NCBI RefSeq assembly: GCF_016031655.1
Contig: NZ_JACCHQ010000018.1
Location: forward strand, 62,001 to 126,000
Source of the DNA: Bradyrhizobium glycinis
Lineage (GTDB): Bacteria > Pseudomonadota > Alphaproteobacteria > Rhizobiales > Xanthobacteraceae
Length of the DNA: 64,000 bases
Reading direction: 5' to 3'
Shown: one piece after another, positions 38,639-47,135 of the stretch
Position numbering within the stretch: position 1 is the stretch's first letter
Layout of the letters: the number at the start of each line of letters is the position of its first letter
The notes under the pieces: generated by a model
What the model saw: only the letters and a program-made list of their open reading frames with translations
Database searches by the model: none
What the model was told of the DNA's origin: nothing
Translations under genes and position numbers: made by a program

Positions 38639-39511
38639 CTATGTCGCATCAGAAATCATCTTTTTGCCGGCAGCCTGCACCGCGGGGGCACTCGAACGTG
38701 TACCGAACATGGTCCATTTGCGCGATGATTGTCCGGACTGACGAAGACGGGCGCCCAGCAACACGTAACATACGATGCCGAGTGCGGCGCCGGCGCCCCC
38801 CACACCGAGTGCAAGCAAGGGCACTGAACCAGATTTGGCTGGATGAGCCGCAGCGGCCGCCGGCGCGGCCGACTGCTCGAGCGGCGCCCGCTCAACCGGC
38901 ACGAAGACGACCGCGACCTTGTCGTAGGACAAACCTTCAATGCTGTTTGCGACAAGCATCTTAATTTGCGGTAGCAGCGCCGACAGTTTCGCGCTCGAGC
39001 CATGTCGGATGAAAACCGACGCAGAGGACGGGGTCGCATCTTGCCGCAGCAGATCGTTCTTCGGAAGAACGACATGGACACGAGCTGAAAGGACGCCGTC
39101 TATATCGCTGATTGTGCGCGACAATTCTTCGCTTAGAGCATAAACGTAACGGGCCCGCTCCTCGATCGGCGAGGCAACGAGGCCGGATCCTTTGAATACT
39201 TCGCCGAGATTCTTGAAGGATTGGCGCGGCAGCCCCTCGGTATTCAGCAGGTCAATCGAATAGGCGAGCTGCTTTTCCTCGACTTGGATTGTACTGGTTC
39301 CGTCCTTGGCGACAACACGAACGGCATCAACACCCTTACCAAGGAGAAGCGCAAGCATCTCATTAGCCTCGCGCTCCTGAATTTTAGTGTAGAGATCAGC
39401 CTTGCAGCCGATCAGCGGAAGGAGAAGGGGCAGAGCAAAACATATGCGAAGGCGCCGCCACGATTGACAGCCTCGGCCACCCGTCTGCTTCACGCCACTC
39501 ACCAGCCTCAC
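38639..39511 (-). CDS. rhcJ: Type III inner-membrane ring lipoprotein
   Basis: A 290-residue SctJ/FliF-family lipoprotein, also called NolT. The signal peptide ends in a lipobox (LPLLLPLIGCKADLY). The ring-building region follows (EREANEMLALLLGKGVDAVRV; RVHVVLPKNDLL; SVFIRHGSSAKLSALLPQIK), with a C-terminal membrane helix (VPLLALGVGGAGAALGIVCY). The frame starts with GTG codons directly after the nolB stop; the exact start is uncertain. Confidence 0.92.
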   Translation of the reverse strand: MRLVSGVKQTGGRGCQSWRRLRICFALPLLLPLIGCKADLYTKIQEREANEMLALLLGKGVDAVRVVAKDGTSTIQVEEKQLAYSIDLLNTEGLPRQSFKNLGEVFKGSGLVASPIEERARYVYALSEELSRTISDIDGVLSARVHVVLPKNDLLRQDATPSSASVFIRHGSSAKLSALLPQIKMLVANSIEGLSYDKVAVVFVPVERAPLEQSAAPAAAAAHPAKSGSVPLLALGVGGAGAALGIVCYVLLGARLRQSGQSSRKWTMFGTRSSAPAVQAAGKKMISDAT

Positions 39512-40030
39512 TCAGCCTGCCGAGAGCAGCTTGTTTAGCGACGAGCTGACAGCACTAGTACCCTTGGACACGAGCGAAACCTGAATGACGTCTCTATAGA
39601 CGTCTCGCAGATTAACCATCATCGAATCGAAATCCGTCCCAACCGGCTTAACCGCCGCATGCCCGCCGACATCGTCAGACTGAAAGACCGGCTGGCTAGC
39701 CGGCCCAGGCTGCAGACGGGTCACAGCAGTCGGCACGCCTCCACCAGACGAAGGAACGGCATGGCTATGGTACATACCCGAAAGGGTATGAAGGACGCGC
39801 TCGCCCGGCGGATTTGCCAACGTGGTCGCGCGCTGAACCTCCATTAGCGGCGGAGCAACCACCGGCCTGTCCGCGACCCGGGCGGCGGCTCCTTCACTGG
39901 AAGCTGCTTGCGCAAGAGCCTGCTCAAAGCCCCCCTGCTCGCCAGTAGCCGCCGGCGAGCAGGCACTGGGAAGACAGTCGACTGAACTGGGAGAGATCGG
40001 CGTTGCGCCTAACAGCATGGAAGGAGTCAT
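39512..40030 (-). CDS. nolB: Type III inner-rod/secreted protein NolB (NopB)
   Basis: A 172-residue protein at the head of the core operon. The N-terminus is Ser/Pro/Ala-rich and the conserved C-terminal helix (FDSMMVNLRDVYRDVIQVSL) resembles SctI inner-rod proteins. NopB is found on the surface pili of rhizobia. ATG 40030 is preferred over 40081, because the tts box at 40084-40108 would otherwise leave no leader sequence. Confidence 0.85.
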   Translation of the reverse strand: MTPSMLLGATPISPSSVDCLPSACSPAATGEQGGFEQALAQAASSEGAAARVADRPVVAPPLMEVQRATTLANPPGERVLHTLSGMYHSHAVPSSGGGVPTAVTRLQPGPASQPVFQSDDVGGHAAVKPVGTDFDSMMVNLRDVYRDVIQVSLVSKGTSAVSSSLNKLLSAG

Positions 40031-40083
40031 TGTTCTCGTGCGATGAGACCAGGCGTTTACCGATAAGCAGATCAAGTTCATAG

Positions 40084-40108
40084 ATCAGCGAGCTGACGAA
40101 AAGCTGAC
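40084..40108 (-). promoter_or_regulatory. tts box for the nolB core operon
   Basis: On the minus strand the sequence reads GTCAGCTTTTCGTCAGCT, matching the tts box core GTCAGCTTNTCGAAAGCT at all but two or three positions, about 55 bases upstream of nolB. TtsI binding here should drive the eleven-gene operon. Confidence 0.82.
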
Positions 40109-40200
40109 GAAAATGCCGGTGATTGCGTCATCTAAAGCTCACGTTTGCCTTCCAAGTTCGAATGAAACTCCGGTCTATTCTGAGTGGAAGGCGCCTGGAA

Positions 40201-40902
40201 ATGCTTGTGCGATCTAAGATGGTGCAAATCTTAAAGAAAGCTCTCTATGTGGGTGGGATCGTCTATCTCGGAATGATGCGCGCGTTTGGCGCCTCCCTTT
40301 CACTACCCTCGGCCCCTTATAGCTACACCGTTCTCGATCAGGATCTTTCTGCGGCTCTTCAGGAGTTCGGCAACAATCTCAACATCAGGGTCAATGTCAG
40401 CGCCGAGGTAAGGGGCAGGATCCGCGGACGAATGCCGGACCTTCCGCCGCGAGAGTTCCTCGAACGTTTGACAGCCCTCTACAATCTTCAATGGTACTAC
40501 GACGGACTTGTCCTTTACGTCTCCGCTGCCCACGAGGCGCAAAGCCGGCTCATTGTGTTGAACCCGATCAGCTTCGGTGCGTTCAAGACCGCGCTCGATG
40601 CGCTCAACATCTCCGATGAGCGCTATATCGTGAAACCGGCTCCGGGAGAGGGCCTCGTCCTGGCTTCTGGCCCACCGCGCTTTGTTGCGTTGGTGGACCA
40701 GACCCTCAAAGGCCTTGTGGCGGAGGCGCAGGCCCGGCGGGATCCCGTCGCGGCCGAAAGGCCACAACGCGAGTCGGTTTTGATGTTGTTTCGCGGCTCC
40801 TCCAGCACGGTCATTCGGGACGGACGACCGGAAGGTCATTACTCTTCCGATACTCCGCACCAGGACAGCGTCGTGCGGGAAGCCGGTCCAGGCCGGAAAT
40901 GA
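40201..40902 (+). CDS. rhcC1: Type III secretin N-terminal domain protein
   Basis: A 233-residue periplasmic secretin N-domain protein. After a signal peptide (VGGIVYLGMMRAFGASLS) come the N0-type domain (YSYTVLDQDLSAALQEFGNN ... VNVSAEVRGRIRG) and an N1-like domain (ISDERYIVKPAPGEGLVLAS). No secretin barrel is present; that is RhcC2 at 29.2 kb. The start is uncertain: ATG 40201 has GGAAGG nine bases upstream; ATG 40219 and a TTG at 40123 are alternatives. It is divergent from nolB, sharing the intergenic region. Confidence 0.88.
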   Translation: MLVRSKMVQILKKALYVGGIVYLGMMRAFGASLSLPSAPYSYTVLDQDLSAALQEFGNNLNIRVNVSAEVRGRIRGRMPDLPPREFLERLTALYNLQWYYDGLVLYVSAAHEAQSRLIVLNPISFGAFKTALDALNISDERYIVKPAPGEGLVLASGPPRFVALVDQTLKGLVAEAQARRDPVAAERPQRESVLMLFRGSSSTVIRDGRPEGHYSSDTPHQDSVVREAGPGRK

Positions 40903-40964
40903 TACCTGATGATGTGTATCCGAGCGATTTGGGCGAACCGGCCTTGGCTTGAATCCATCTGATC

Positions 40965-40990
40965 GTCAGCTTCTCGAAAGTAGGGTGCCC
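40965..40990 (+). promoter_or_regulatory. tts box upstream of the repeat-containing effector gene
   Basis: The sequence begins GTCAGCTTCTCGAAAGTA, an almost perfect tts box core, about 215 bases before the effector gene start at 41206. Confidence 0.88.
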
Positions 40991-41205
40991 AGAACGAGCG
41001 CGCGACTTCTACACGGCCAGCTCATGGAGACAGCCCGCGGATGTATGCATTAGGCACGGATGCTCGATCGAAAGGTGGTTAGCGTCATCTTTGAAGCTAG
41101 TGCGAGCACTTAAAGGTCAATGCGAGCCTCCGCACACGTGCTTCGGAGCGAGCACGGTGCCTTTGCATAGCTCGAAGTGTTCCATCATTTGAAGGGAGGA
41201 ATGAG

Positions 41206-42071
41206 GTGGATTTCAATGCACTCGGCTCGGCGGCTTCGAGCCCAGAGCCCGACATACCGCGAACGACCACGGACATCATCGACTTTGAGCGGCAGCTCAG
41301 CACACGCAGGCTAGTGCTCCGCCAGATGGAGCCCCTCCTCCAGTGCTGCAGGGCGAGACTTATTCCCCGTATGTGGACGCTGGGCATCCCTATTCTCCAT
41401 ATTTGGATGCCAGGAACTCCTATGCGCCATATCTGGATGCAGCGCACCTCTATTTACCAGACTTGGATTGGCAGGATGATCTGTATAGCCCCCCTGCGGC
41501 CGATGCCGAGCCACCGGCGGAAAACCTCCCGCAACATCTCTCGCAGCAAACCATCGCTCAGTCCATCGAGGAACATCCTGGTTTCGATCAAGATCTGATA
41601 TGGCAGAATGTGGATGTCGGCCCGTCGCATTCCGAGCAACCACACGTGGGGGGACCGGAGGCGGAGCCATCGCGACCATCGTGCGTCGCCCCTTTGCGGG
41701 CTGAGCCGTCGCACGCCGGCCCCTCTCACGCCCCACAATTGCAAGCAGGACCACCTCAAGCTGGGCCTTCCGAAGCTGCACCGCCAGAACTTTCGGAGTT
41801 CCGTATGCTGAACGGACATCTCGCCAAGGATTACTGGGTGTTCACTGGTCAAACAGCCACAGGCGCTCAAATCGACATGCTGGAGCGCAGCGGAGTGAAG
41901 CCGAGCAAGCAGCACCGAACGCAGGGTTTCACTATGCTCGGGGTGCCTCACACAGCCGAGTGGAGAGAAGAGGGCTTCATTCGTCTCACACCATCGCTAG
42001 ACCCAAGCCTTTGGCCACAAGATGCGGAGGAAGACGGACCCGCAGACCCAGAAGATCCGCCCATCTATTAG
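41206..42071 (+). pseudogene. Frameshifted type III effector candidate with YSPYLD repeats
   Basis: The first frame (MDFNALGSAASSPEPDIPRT ... DIIDFE) begins at GTG 41206 behind GGGAGGAA and looks like an effector N-terminus, rich in Ser, Pro and Thr. It is then out of frame; the rest is open in the next frame from a stop at about 41282. That frame gives a Gln/Ala/Pro stretch and four tandem ten-residue repeats of the form YSPYLDARN (41361-41470). A proline-rich linker and a C-terminal domain with LAKDYWVFTGQTATGAQIDM and the acidic end follow. One base restored near 41284 would give about 288 residues. A tts box lies upstream, so it belongs to the secretion regulon. I do not recognise a named family. 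Pseudogene or sequencing error cannot be told apart here. Confidence 0.65.
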
Positions 42072-42382
42072 CGGCTGTAGCCGAGCCAAGATCAGACTGG
42101 GTGAAACAGCACTTCTGATTGGAGGCCGGTCGCATCCACGGCAACAGCCGCCAAGCTGGCCAGGCGGCCTTCAAACTCTTTAGCATCGCGCAAGCGGCGC
42201 TGGATTGATGTAACAGGATTTTCCCGAGACGGAACGTGATATTCGCTGACCAATGCTTGCGCACACAACCGCTCTGGTCGCTGGCAGATGCCCAGCCGAT
42301 CTACTTTCCGCGCCTTGTGAGCACAGTCCCTTGTACATCAACAAGTGGCCTCAGAACTCATCGCGCACGAGATTCGATCTTC
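42072..42382. other. Intergenic, nothing recognised
   Basis: About 310 bases between the effector gene and the next tts box. No gene or repeat was seen. Confidence 0.4.
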
Positions 42383-42410
42383 GTCAGCTTCTCGCAAGCT
42401 GCCCCCTGCT
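42383..42410 (+). promoter_or_regulatory. tts box upstream of a small ORF
   Basis: The sequence reads GTCAGCTTCTCGCAAGCT followed by GCCCCC, a strong match to the tts box core plus its C-rich tail, 50 bases before the small ORF at 42461. Confidence 0.85.
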
Positions 42411-42460
42411 ATTAGTAAGTAGGTCATCTCGCGGCGACGCCGCTATCTGGGTGTTACGAC

Positions 42461-42664
42461 ATGGACGCAGGCGCAACCGATATCGCAGCAACAAGGCCAG
42501 AGGTTGGCGGAGGCGCTGACACTGCAGCGAACGGCGGCGACCATTCGCCTGCAGCGCTATTGCAGCGAGCTTTCGAGAAGGCTCTCATTTCCGTTGCCAC
42601 GCAAGTCATAAGCGACTCTCAGTCGGATATGGATGATGCCATGAGCGAGCTGGACGACGGGTGA
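42461..42664 (+). CDS. Small tts-box-controlled protein, candidate secreted protein
   Basis: A 67-residue protein with a glycine- and alanine-rich N-terminus (MDAGATDIAATRPEVGGGAD), a helical middle (AALLQRAFEKALISVATQVI) and an acidic tail (DSQSDMDDAMSELDDG). Small acidic proteins under tts boxes are often secreted Nops. The only promoter signal is the tts box 50 bases upstream, and the ribosome site is weak. I cannot assign a name. Confidence 0.55.
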   Translation: MDAGATDIAATRPEVGGGADTAANGGDHSPAALLQRAFEKALISVATQVISDSQSDMDDAMSELDDG

Positions 42665-43342
42665 GGCGGGAAGGAGATACTTGGGCGCGGTTATTAAAGC
42701 GAGCACGATTTAGGGAAGCGAGCGGGACTTAATACCTGCAGCAAGCAGACGTGCCTTCAGCGACCTCCAAATGCTCGCGAGCGGGTCCAACGATGGGTGT
42801 GCACCCGAATCTCTCGGCAAAGGCTGCTGCGACTTTTTGGTCTTCCGTAGGGGCAGACTTGCACAGCAAGGCCGAACCACCGGCAAGCTCCTCGGTTCCT
42901 GTCTCCAATGACGACGATAAGAGCGCTCTCAGCCCATTTTATGAACGATAGCACGTATAGCAGTGCAACATTTCCCTATCCGAGGATTGATCGCGCTCGC
43001 TAGGCTGTCTCTAGACCGATCCACGGCTGACCGCGAGCCTGTCCGCAAGAGAGATCCCGATAAACTTTCCTGAGCGCTAGCATCTTCGGCCTTGGGGCCC
43101 AGAGCCGGAGGCCTGTGCAACTCGTGCGCCTTCGCAACAGCATTGAGAGATGTTGCCGGTACTTGGTCCTGAGGTGAGGGCTTGTTGGCGCGGTTGGAGC
43201 CAGAGCTATCGGACTGGCGCCATCTCCGACGTGAACGGCGATCTGGATCCATAAGCCGCGTCTGTTCTCATGCTCGCTTGCTGAACATGAAAAGCGGGCG
43301 CTAGCGCCCGCTTCCACGATTTGTCCAAAGAGGATTCGCGCC
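42665..43342. other. Gap with possible effector remnant and terminator
   Basis: The minus-strand frame 42929-43252 (MDPDRRSRRRWRQSDSSGSN, then a Ser/Ala/Pro-rich chain of 107 residues) resembles effector N-termini in composition but has no recognised motif or promoter. A hairpin ending nopE lies at 43292-43313. Nothing else was seen. Confidence 0.3.
43292..43313 (-). terminator. Terminator hairpin after nopE
   Basis: AAGCGGGCGC and GCGCCCGCTT form a perfect inverted repeat around TA. On the minus strand it is followed by TTTT, giving a rho-independent type terminator 30 bases after the nopE stop. Confidence 0.75.
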
Positions 43343-44827
43343 TTACGCAACCCGCTGCAACATCATTTCCCGCATCAGAGTCTTGAAGTCCGGCGGCGCG
43401 TCCGGGTTCTCATTGTGGTCGATGACCGACTGCGTCACCCTGCGTCCAGAGTTGTCAACCCATCCCTGATTTCGCTCGTGGATTGTCTGAGCTCCATCAG
43501 ACGTCAGTTGATCTAGGGTTCGGCCGGCATTGGATTGGGTCACCTTCAGATTGTTCTTTCCATCCTTGTCATCACCGAGTCCCTCGACAACAATCGCATT
43601 GTCGCCGTTGGTAATGGTCAGCTTTGAGGAAATGGTTTTGCCTTTCCCGAACTCGACCGTGTCCACGGTAATCTTTGTACCGTCGTCAAGCTCGAAGGTC
43701 ATGCCGTTCTTGAAGTCGAAGTCATCCTTGCCGTCGCCATTCGCATCGACATGAGGATCGCCATGAACCTTTGTGACATGACCGGTCTGGTTGTTGCGAA
43801 CAGTCCACGTGCCGTCCTTCTCATCGGCCGTGATCGTATACTTATCACCGAGGTTAATCGTCGCCTTGCCGTCTTTCACCTCATGCGACCAAACTGGCGC
43901 CGGCTGAGTCGACTGCGCGGGGGCCTGAGCGACCGCAACCGGCACCATTGCAAGAGGCGGCGGCGGAGGCGGAACGAAGAAGACGGGGTTCGCAGAGCCT
44001 GTCGACTGACTTGCATACTGGTAGTTGCCGGGGCCGCGTCCCTGTTCACCCGCATCGATACTCGCCTGATTTACCGCGCGTCCGGCGCCATCGGCCCAGC
44101 CTTGCCCGCTCTCATGGATGGTCTGAGCACCATCGGCTGTCAACTCATCAAGGGTCATGCCGGCATTGGACTGCGTCACCCTCAGGTTGTTCTTGCCATC
44201 CTTATCGTCGCCGAGCCCCTCCACAACCATCGCGTTGTGGCCGTTCGTAATGGTAAGCCTTGAGGAGATGGCCTCACCATTGCCGTAGTCGACGTTATTG
44301 ACGGTAATTTTCGTGCCATCGTCGAGCTGAAACGTCATATCCTTCTTGAAGTCGAAGTCGTCCTTGCCGTCGCCGTCGGCATCGACGTGGGGGTCGCCAT
44401 GGATCTTCGTGACGTGGCCGGTCTGGTTGTTTCGGATTGTCCAGGTGCCATCCTTCTCGTCGGCCGTAATCGTATACTTGTCGCCGAGATTGATCGTGGC
44501 CTTGCCATCCTTGACTTCATGCGTCCACACCGGATCCACAGCAGGTTCAGAGCTTTGACTCGTCTGCCCCACCAGCATAGTGGGAGGAGGAGGCGCCATC
44601 ATGTACGCCTGGGTAGTAACAACTGCTGGAGCCACGGCGACGGGAACGACACCTGTGAGGACCGGGGTTGGCGAAGCTACCGGCAGGTACTGATAGCCCA
44701 CCGGGGCATATTGCCCTAACAAGGCGTTGAAAGTAGGAGCGACAACCGCGCCTTCCGGCATCACTCCGTTCATCGTCGAATCGAGCGCGCCGACCACGGG
44801 AAGACCGGCGACGGGAAGATACGGCAT
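43343..44827 (-). CDS. nopE: Self-cleaving type III effector NopE
   Basis: A 494-residue effector with two DUF1521 (metal-ion-induced autocleavage) domains at about residues 98-260 and 308-478. Each has the cleavage motif GDPHVD, at 144-149 and 356-361, followed by a calcium-loop-like stretch DGDGKDDFDF. The N-terminal 95 residues are Val/Pro/Ala-rich, like a secretion signal, and a short poly-proline linker joins the domains. NopE1 of Bradyrhizobium cuts itself between the Asp and Pro when calcium is present, and it is injected into host cells. The duplicated domains are closely similar. A tts box lies about 205 bases upstream and a hairpin terminator follows. Confidence 0.93.
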   Translation of the reverse strand: MPYLPVAGLPVVGALDSTMNGVMPEGAVVAPTFNALLGQYAPVGYQYLPVASPTPVLTGVVPVAVAPAVVTTQAYMMAPPPPTMLVGQTSQSSEPAVDPVWTHEVKDGKATINLGDKYTITADEKDGTWTIRNNQTGHVTKIHGDPHVDADGDGKDDFDFKKDMTFQLDDGTKITVNNVDYGNGEAISSRLTITNGHNAMVVEGLGDDKDGKNNLRVTQSNAGMTLDELTADGAQTIHESGQGWADGAGRAVNQASIDAGEQGRGPGNYQYASQSTGSANPVFFVPPPPPPLAMVPVAVAQAPAQSTQPAPVWSHEVKDGKATINLGDKYTITADEKDGTWTVRNNQTGHVTKVHGDPHVDANGDGKDDFDFKNGMTFELDDGTKITVDTVEFGKGKTISSKLTITNGDNAIVVEGLGDDKDGKNNLKVTQSNAGRTLDQLTSDGAQTIHERNQGWVDNSGRRVTQSVIDHNENPDAPPDFKTLMREMMLQRVA

Positions 44828-45032
44828 TTAATTCACTCCTGTTGCATAGAAGAAGGCTGCAAACTGCAAGCGTTACACGCTAGTCAACTGAACACGCCCT
44901 TCAGACCTGTAAACGCGCCATTAGCCACCAAGCGCATTGCCAGGCACCTGCAGCCCTGATCAAGCCCCTTCATTCAACGCCGCAGTCCTGGCACAAGCAC
45001 ATCGCACGCGCATTCCACTCCTGAAACGCTAC

Positions 45033-45057
45033 CCGCAATACCTGTCGAAAAGCTGAC
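45033..45057 (-). promoter_or_regulatory. tts box for nopE
   Basis: On the minus strand it reads GTCAGCTTTTCGACAGGT, a close match to the tts box core, about 205 bases upstream of nopE. Confidence 0.82.
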
Positions 45058-45449
45058 GGCAATACACTCCCCGACGTCGCACTTACTGCGATGGCATTGA
45101 CCAAGTGCTGCAGCGATTCACCGATGCAGATGCGATCTGTAGGCGTACAGGCGACCACCCTACTAGCTTCCGCAGCATCAGGGATACCGCCAAAGCGTGC
45201 TTCAGTTCGACAGCAAAGCTGGGCCTGGATGGGCCAACCAGCCACCACAACACGACCTCCTTATCGACCAGTTGCTACACGCGACCGAAGTGACGCCGCT
45301 GGTTTGGCGAGAAAACAGCATTCGCGCGACCCCGCAGTCATGCACCGGAACGCTATTCTTTTCGACGCGCGGACCATAAGGGCTAGTGGGCGACGGATAT
45401 TTCGAGCAAGCGGTAGACTGCGGCAACAGTCTCCTCGAACGTTCGCCTC

Positions 45450-45480
45450 GTCAGCTTCTGGAAAGGTAGCGCTCCTAGCA
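45450..45480 (+). promoter_or_regulatory. tts box for the nopA-rhcV operon
   Basis: The sequence reads GTCAGCTTCTGGAAAGGT followed by AGCGCTCC, a good tts box, about 65 bases before the first gene at 45547. Confidence 0.82.
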
Positions 45481-45546
45481 TGAGCACGCTGAACTCTAGG
45501 CGAGGAGTCGTCTATTGAGCGTAACAGACGAGCATAGGAGAAACCG

Positions 45547-45855
45547 ATGATCGGAGAAATGATCGGAAGCGCAGCCGGCGGATGGCTCGGCGGCCCCGCA
45601 GGAGCGGCGATTGGTTCCGCTCTGGGCGGGACCGTCGACAAGGCCTTCGGAAAGATCGTCCATAATCTGGAGGCAGAGAAGAGTGATACTGACAAGGCCG
45701 CCGACACCAAATATGCCGACGAAAAATGCAGCGCGGAGACCAAGCCAGACCCTCTCTGCAAGCACCCGGAGCTGAACCTCAGCTTCAGCACGCTTGGAGG
45801 CGAACCATTGTTTCTTTCGATTCCAGCTATCGTTTCGCCGGCCCGCGCGACGTAA
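45547..45855 (+). CDS. Small glycine-rich protein, first gene of the nopA operon
   Basis: A 102-residue protein. The N-terminal 40 residues are Gly/Ala-rich with GxxxG patterns (IGSAAGGWLGGPAGAAIGSA), suited to membrane association. The middle is charged, with two cysteines (EKCSAETKPDPLCKH), and the C-terminus is hydrophobic. It lies directly behind a tts box and 44 bases before nopA. Rhizobial operons often have nopC or a related small secreted protein here, but I do not recognise this as NopC. Secreted or translocation role is inference. Confidence 0.6.
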   Translation: MIGEMIGSAAGGWLGGPAGAAIGSALGGTVDKAFGKIVHNLEAEKSDTDKAADTKYADEKCSAETKPDPLCKHPELNLSFSTLGGEPLFLSIPAIVSPARAT

Positions 45856-45899
45856 CAGGCGATAAAGCAGCAAGATACAACGAAGAAAGGTGAATCGAG

Positions 45900-46091
45900 A
45901 TGGCAGTTAACAATGTTGGCTCTAACGCTGGTGCAGTTGGCACCCAGCAGACCGGGGATGCAGGGTTCCAGAATCAGTTGGCCGAATTCGAGGCTGTTAG
46001 CCGGAAGGTTCAGTCCCAGGCCATAACGATGCGCAGAATCACGACCGAGCTCTCGTCCGAGAAGAAGGTCGCCGACGAGCGCGTCCAGTAA
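45900..46091 (+). CDS. nopA: Type III pilus (needle) subunit NopA
   Basis: A 63-residue protein, the usual length for NopA. It has a polar Gly/Asn/Gln-rich N-terminus (MAVNNVGSNAGAVGTQQTGD), and a helical C-terminal half (EAVSRKVQSQAITMRRITTE ... KKVADERVQ) typical of needle/pilin subunits. It assembles into the surface pilus that guides effectors to the host cell. It follows a tts-box-driven small gene and precedes sctD, with a hairpin between that may raise its expression over the genes downstream. Name given from length, place and composition. Confidence 0.8.
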   Translation: MAVNNVGSNAGAVGTQQTGDAGFQNQLAEFEAVSRKVQSQAITMRRITTELSSEKKVADERVQ

Positions 46092-46158
46092 TTCTGCAAT
46101 ACGAGTGGCTCACCGCATCGCTTGTCATGGCCGCGATGTGAATGACGAACTCTGAATG

Positions 46159-46183
46159 AGCCGTACGGCACTGCCGTACGGCT
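46159..46183 (+). terminator. Hairpin between nopA and sctD
   Basis: AGCCGTACGGCA and TGCCGTACGGCT form a perfect inverted repeat separated by one base, followed by TCTCTCGTT. It may partly stop transcription after nopA, or protect its mRNA end, so that the pilin is made in excess. Confidence 0.6.
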
Positions 46184-46208
46184 TCTCTCGTTATTCAGGA
46201 GATTGTCC

Positions 46209-47102
46209 GTGAACCAATCGATTTCCCTCGACTTTGAGGTGCTGTCGGGACTCTATACCGGGCTGAGGGGCAAGGCGCCGGTCGGAGACAGTCTTATCGG
46301 CAGCGGCCTCGATGCTGATATAATCTTCGTGGAGCAAGGGCTCGAACCGCATCACCTTCGTATCATTCCACAGCGCGAATCAATCGAATTGGAGGCACTT
46401 GCTGCTGGCATCAGCGTCGACGGCCACGAGTCTATGACTGCAGGCGAGCGCGTCAGTTTAGCTCTTCCTACGATCGTTCATGTCGGCGCGATGTCTATTC
46501 GCTGGTCTACTCAGGATCTCCCGCAAGCTAGTTCCGGCAATCGCTCACGAGGCTCAATCGTGGCACTCAGTTTCCTTTTGCTCAGCTCTGTCGCGATCGG
46601 CACCGCCTCAACGGTCTTCGCCCCTACCGACAGCGCAGTGGCGCTGAGTAATGATTCGGTGCCGGCAATCGAGGGCGCCGGCAAACCGGCCCTCAATCAT
46701 CATGACTCGAGCGCAGCTGATGGAATCGCCGAATTGCTGCGGCAAGAGCTCGAACGACGGGGCTTACTTGATGTTAAAGTCGCTTCCGGCCCTGGTGTTG
46801 TGACCGCGGAAGGCACCATCACACCTAACCTTGTTGTCAAATGGCAAGAGATTCAGCAATGGTTCGATCGTCAAACCAACGGCACTCCTAGCCTTGTGAA
46901 TGCGGTAACGGTCAACAAGGAGAAGACGCCGTCTTCAATTGCTGTCCAAGCTGTTTGGCGTGGAAGCGAACCCTATCTGCTTATCGGCGGGCAGAAGTAT
47001 TTTGTCGGTGCGCTATTAAACAATGGGTGGACGGTCGATCGAATTGAGGATGGACGAGTTCTACTCAGCCGCAATGGCCAATTTGCTGCTTTGCCGTACT
47101 AG
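46209..47102 (+). CDS. rhcD: Type III inner-membrane ring protein SctD (y4yQ-like)
   Basis: A 297-residue protein with the SctD layout. An N-terminal forkhead-associated-like cytoplasmic domain (SLIGSGLDADIIFVEQGLEP) is followed by one membrane segment near residues 120-137 (SIVALSFLLLSSVAIGTAST) and a periplasmic part with a BON-like domain. It forms the outer part of the inner-membrane ring with RhcJ. GTG 46209 is preferred over TTG 46203, because AGGAG lies seven bases before the GTG. Corresponds to y4yQ by place. Confidence 0.82.
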   Translation: MNQSISLDFEVLSGLYTGLRGKAPVGDSLIGSGLDADIIFVEQGLEPHHLRIIPQRESIELEALAAGISVDGHESMTAGERVSLALPTIVHVGAMSIRWSTQDLPQASSGNRSRGSIVALSFLLLSSVAIGTASTVFAPTDSAVALSNDSVPAIEGAGKPALNHHDSSAADGIAELLRQELERRGLLDVKVASGPGVVTAEGTITPNLVVKWQEIQQWFDRQTNGTPSLVNAVTVNKEKTPSSIAVQAVWRGSEPYLLIGGQKYFVGALLNNGWTVDRIEDGRVLLSRNGQFAALPY

Positions 47103-47135
47103 AGCCTCTACCCTGCAAGAAAGAAGGAGAAGTCG

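Noticed and set aside
41085..41110. Second tts-like sequence before the effector gene
   Set aside because: Only scattered matches to the core; a near-perfect tts box already lies at 40965.
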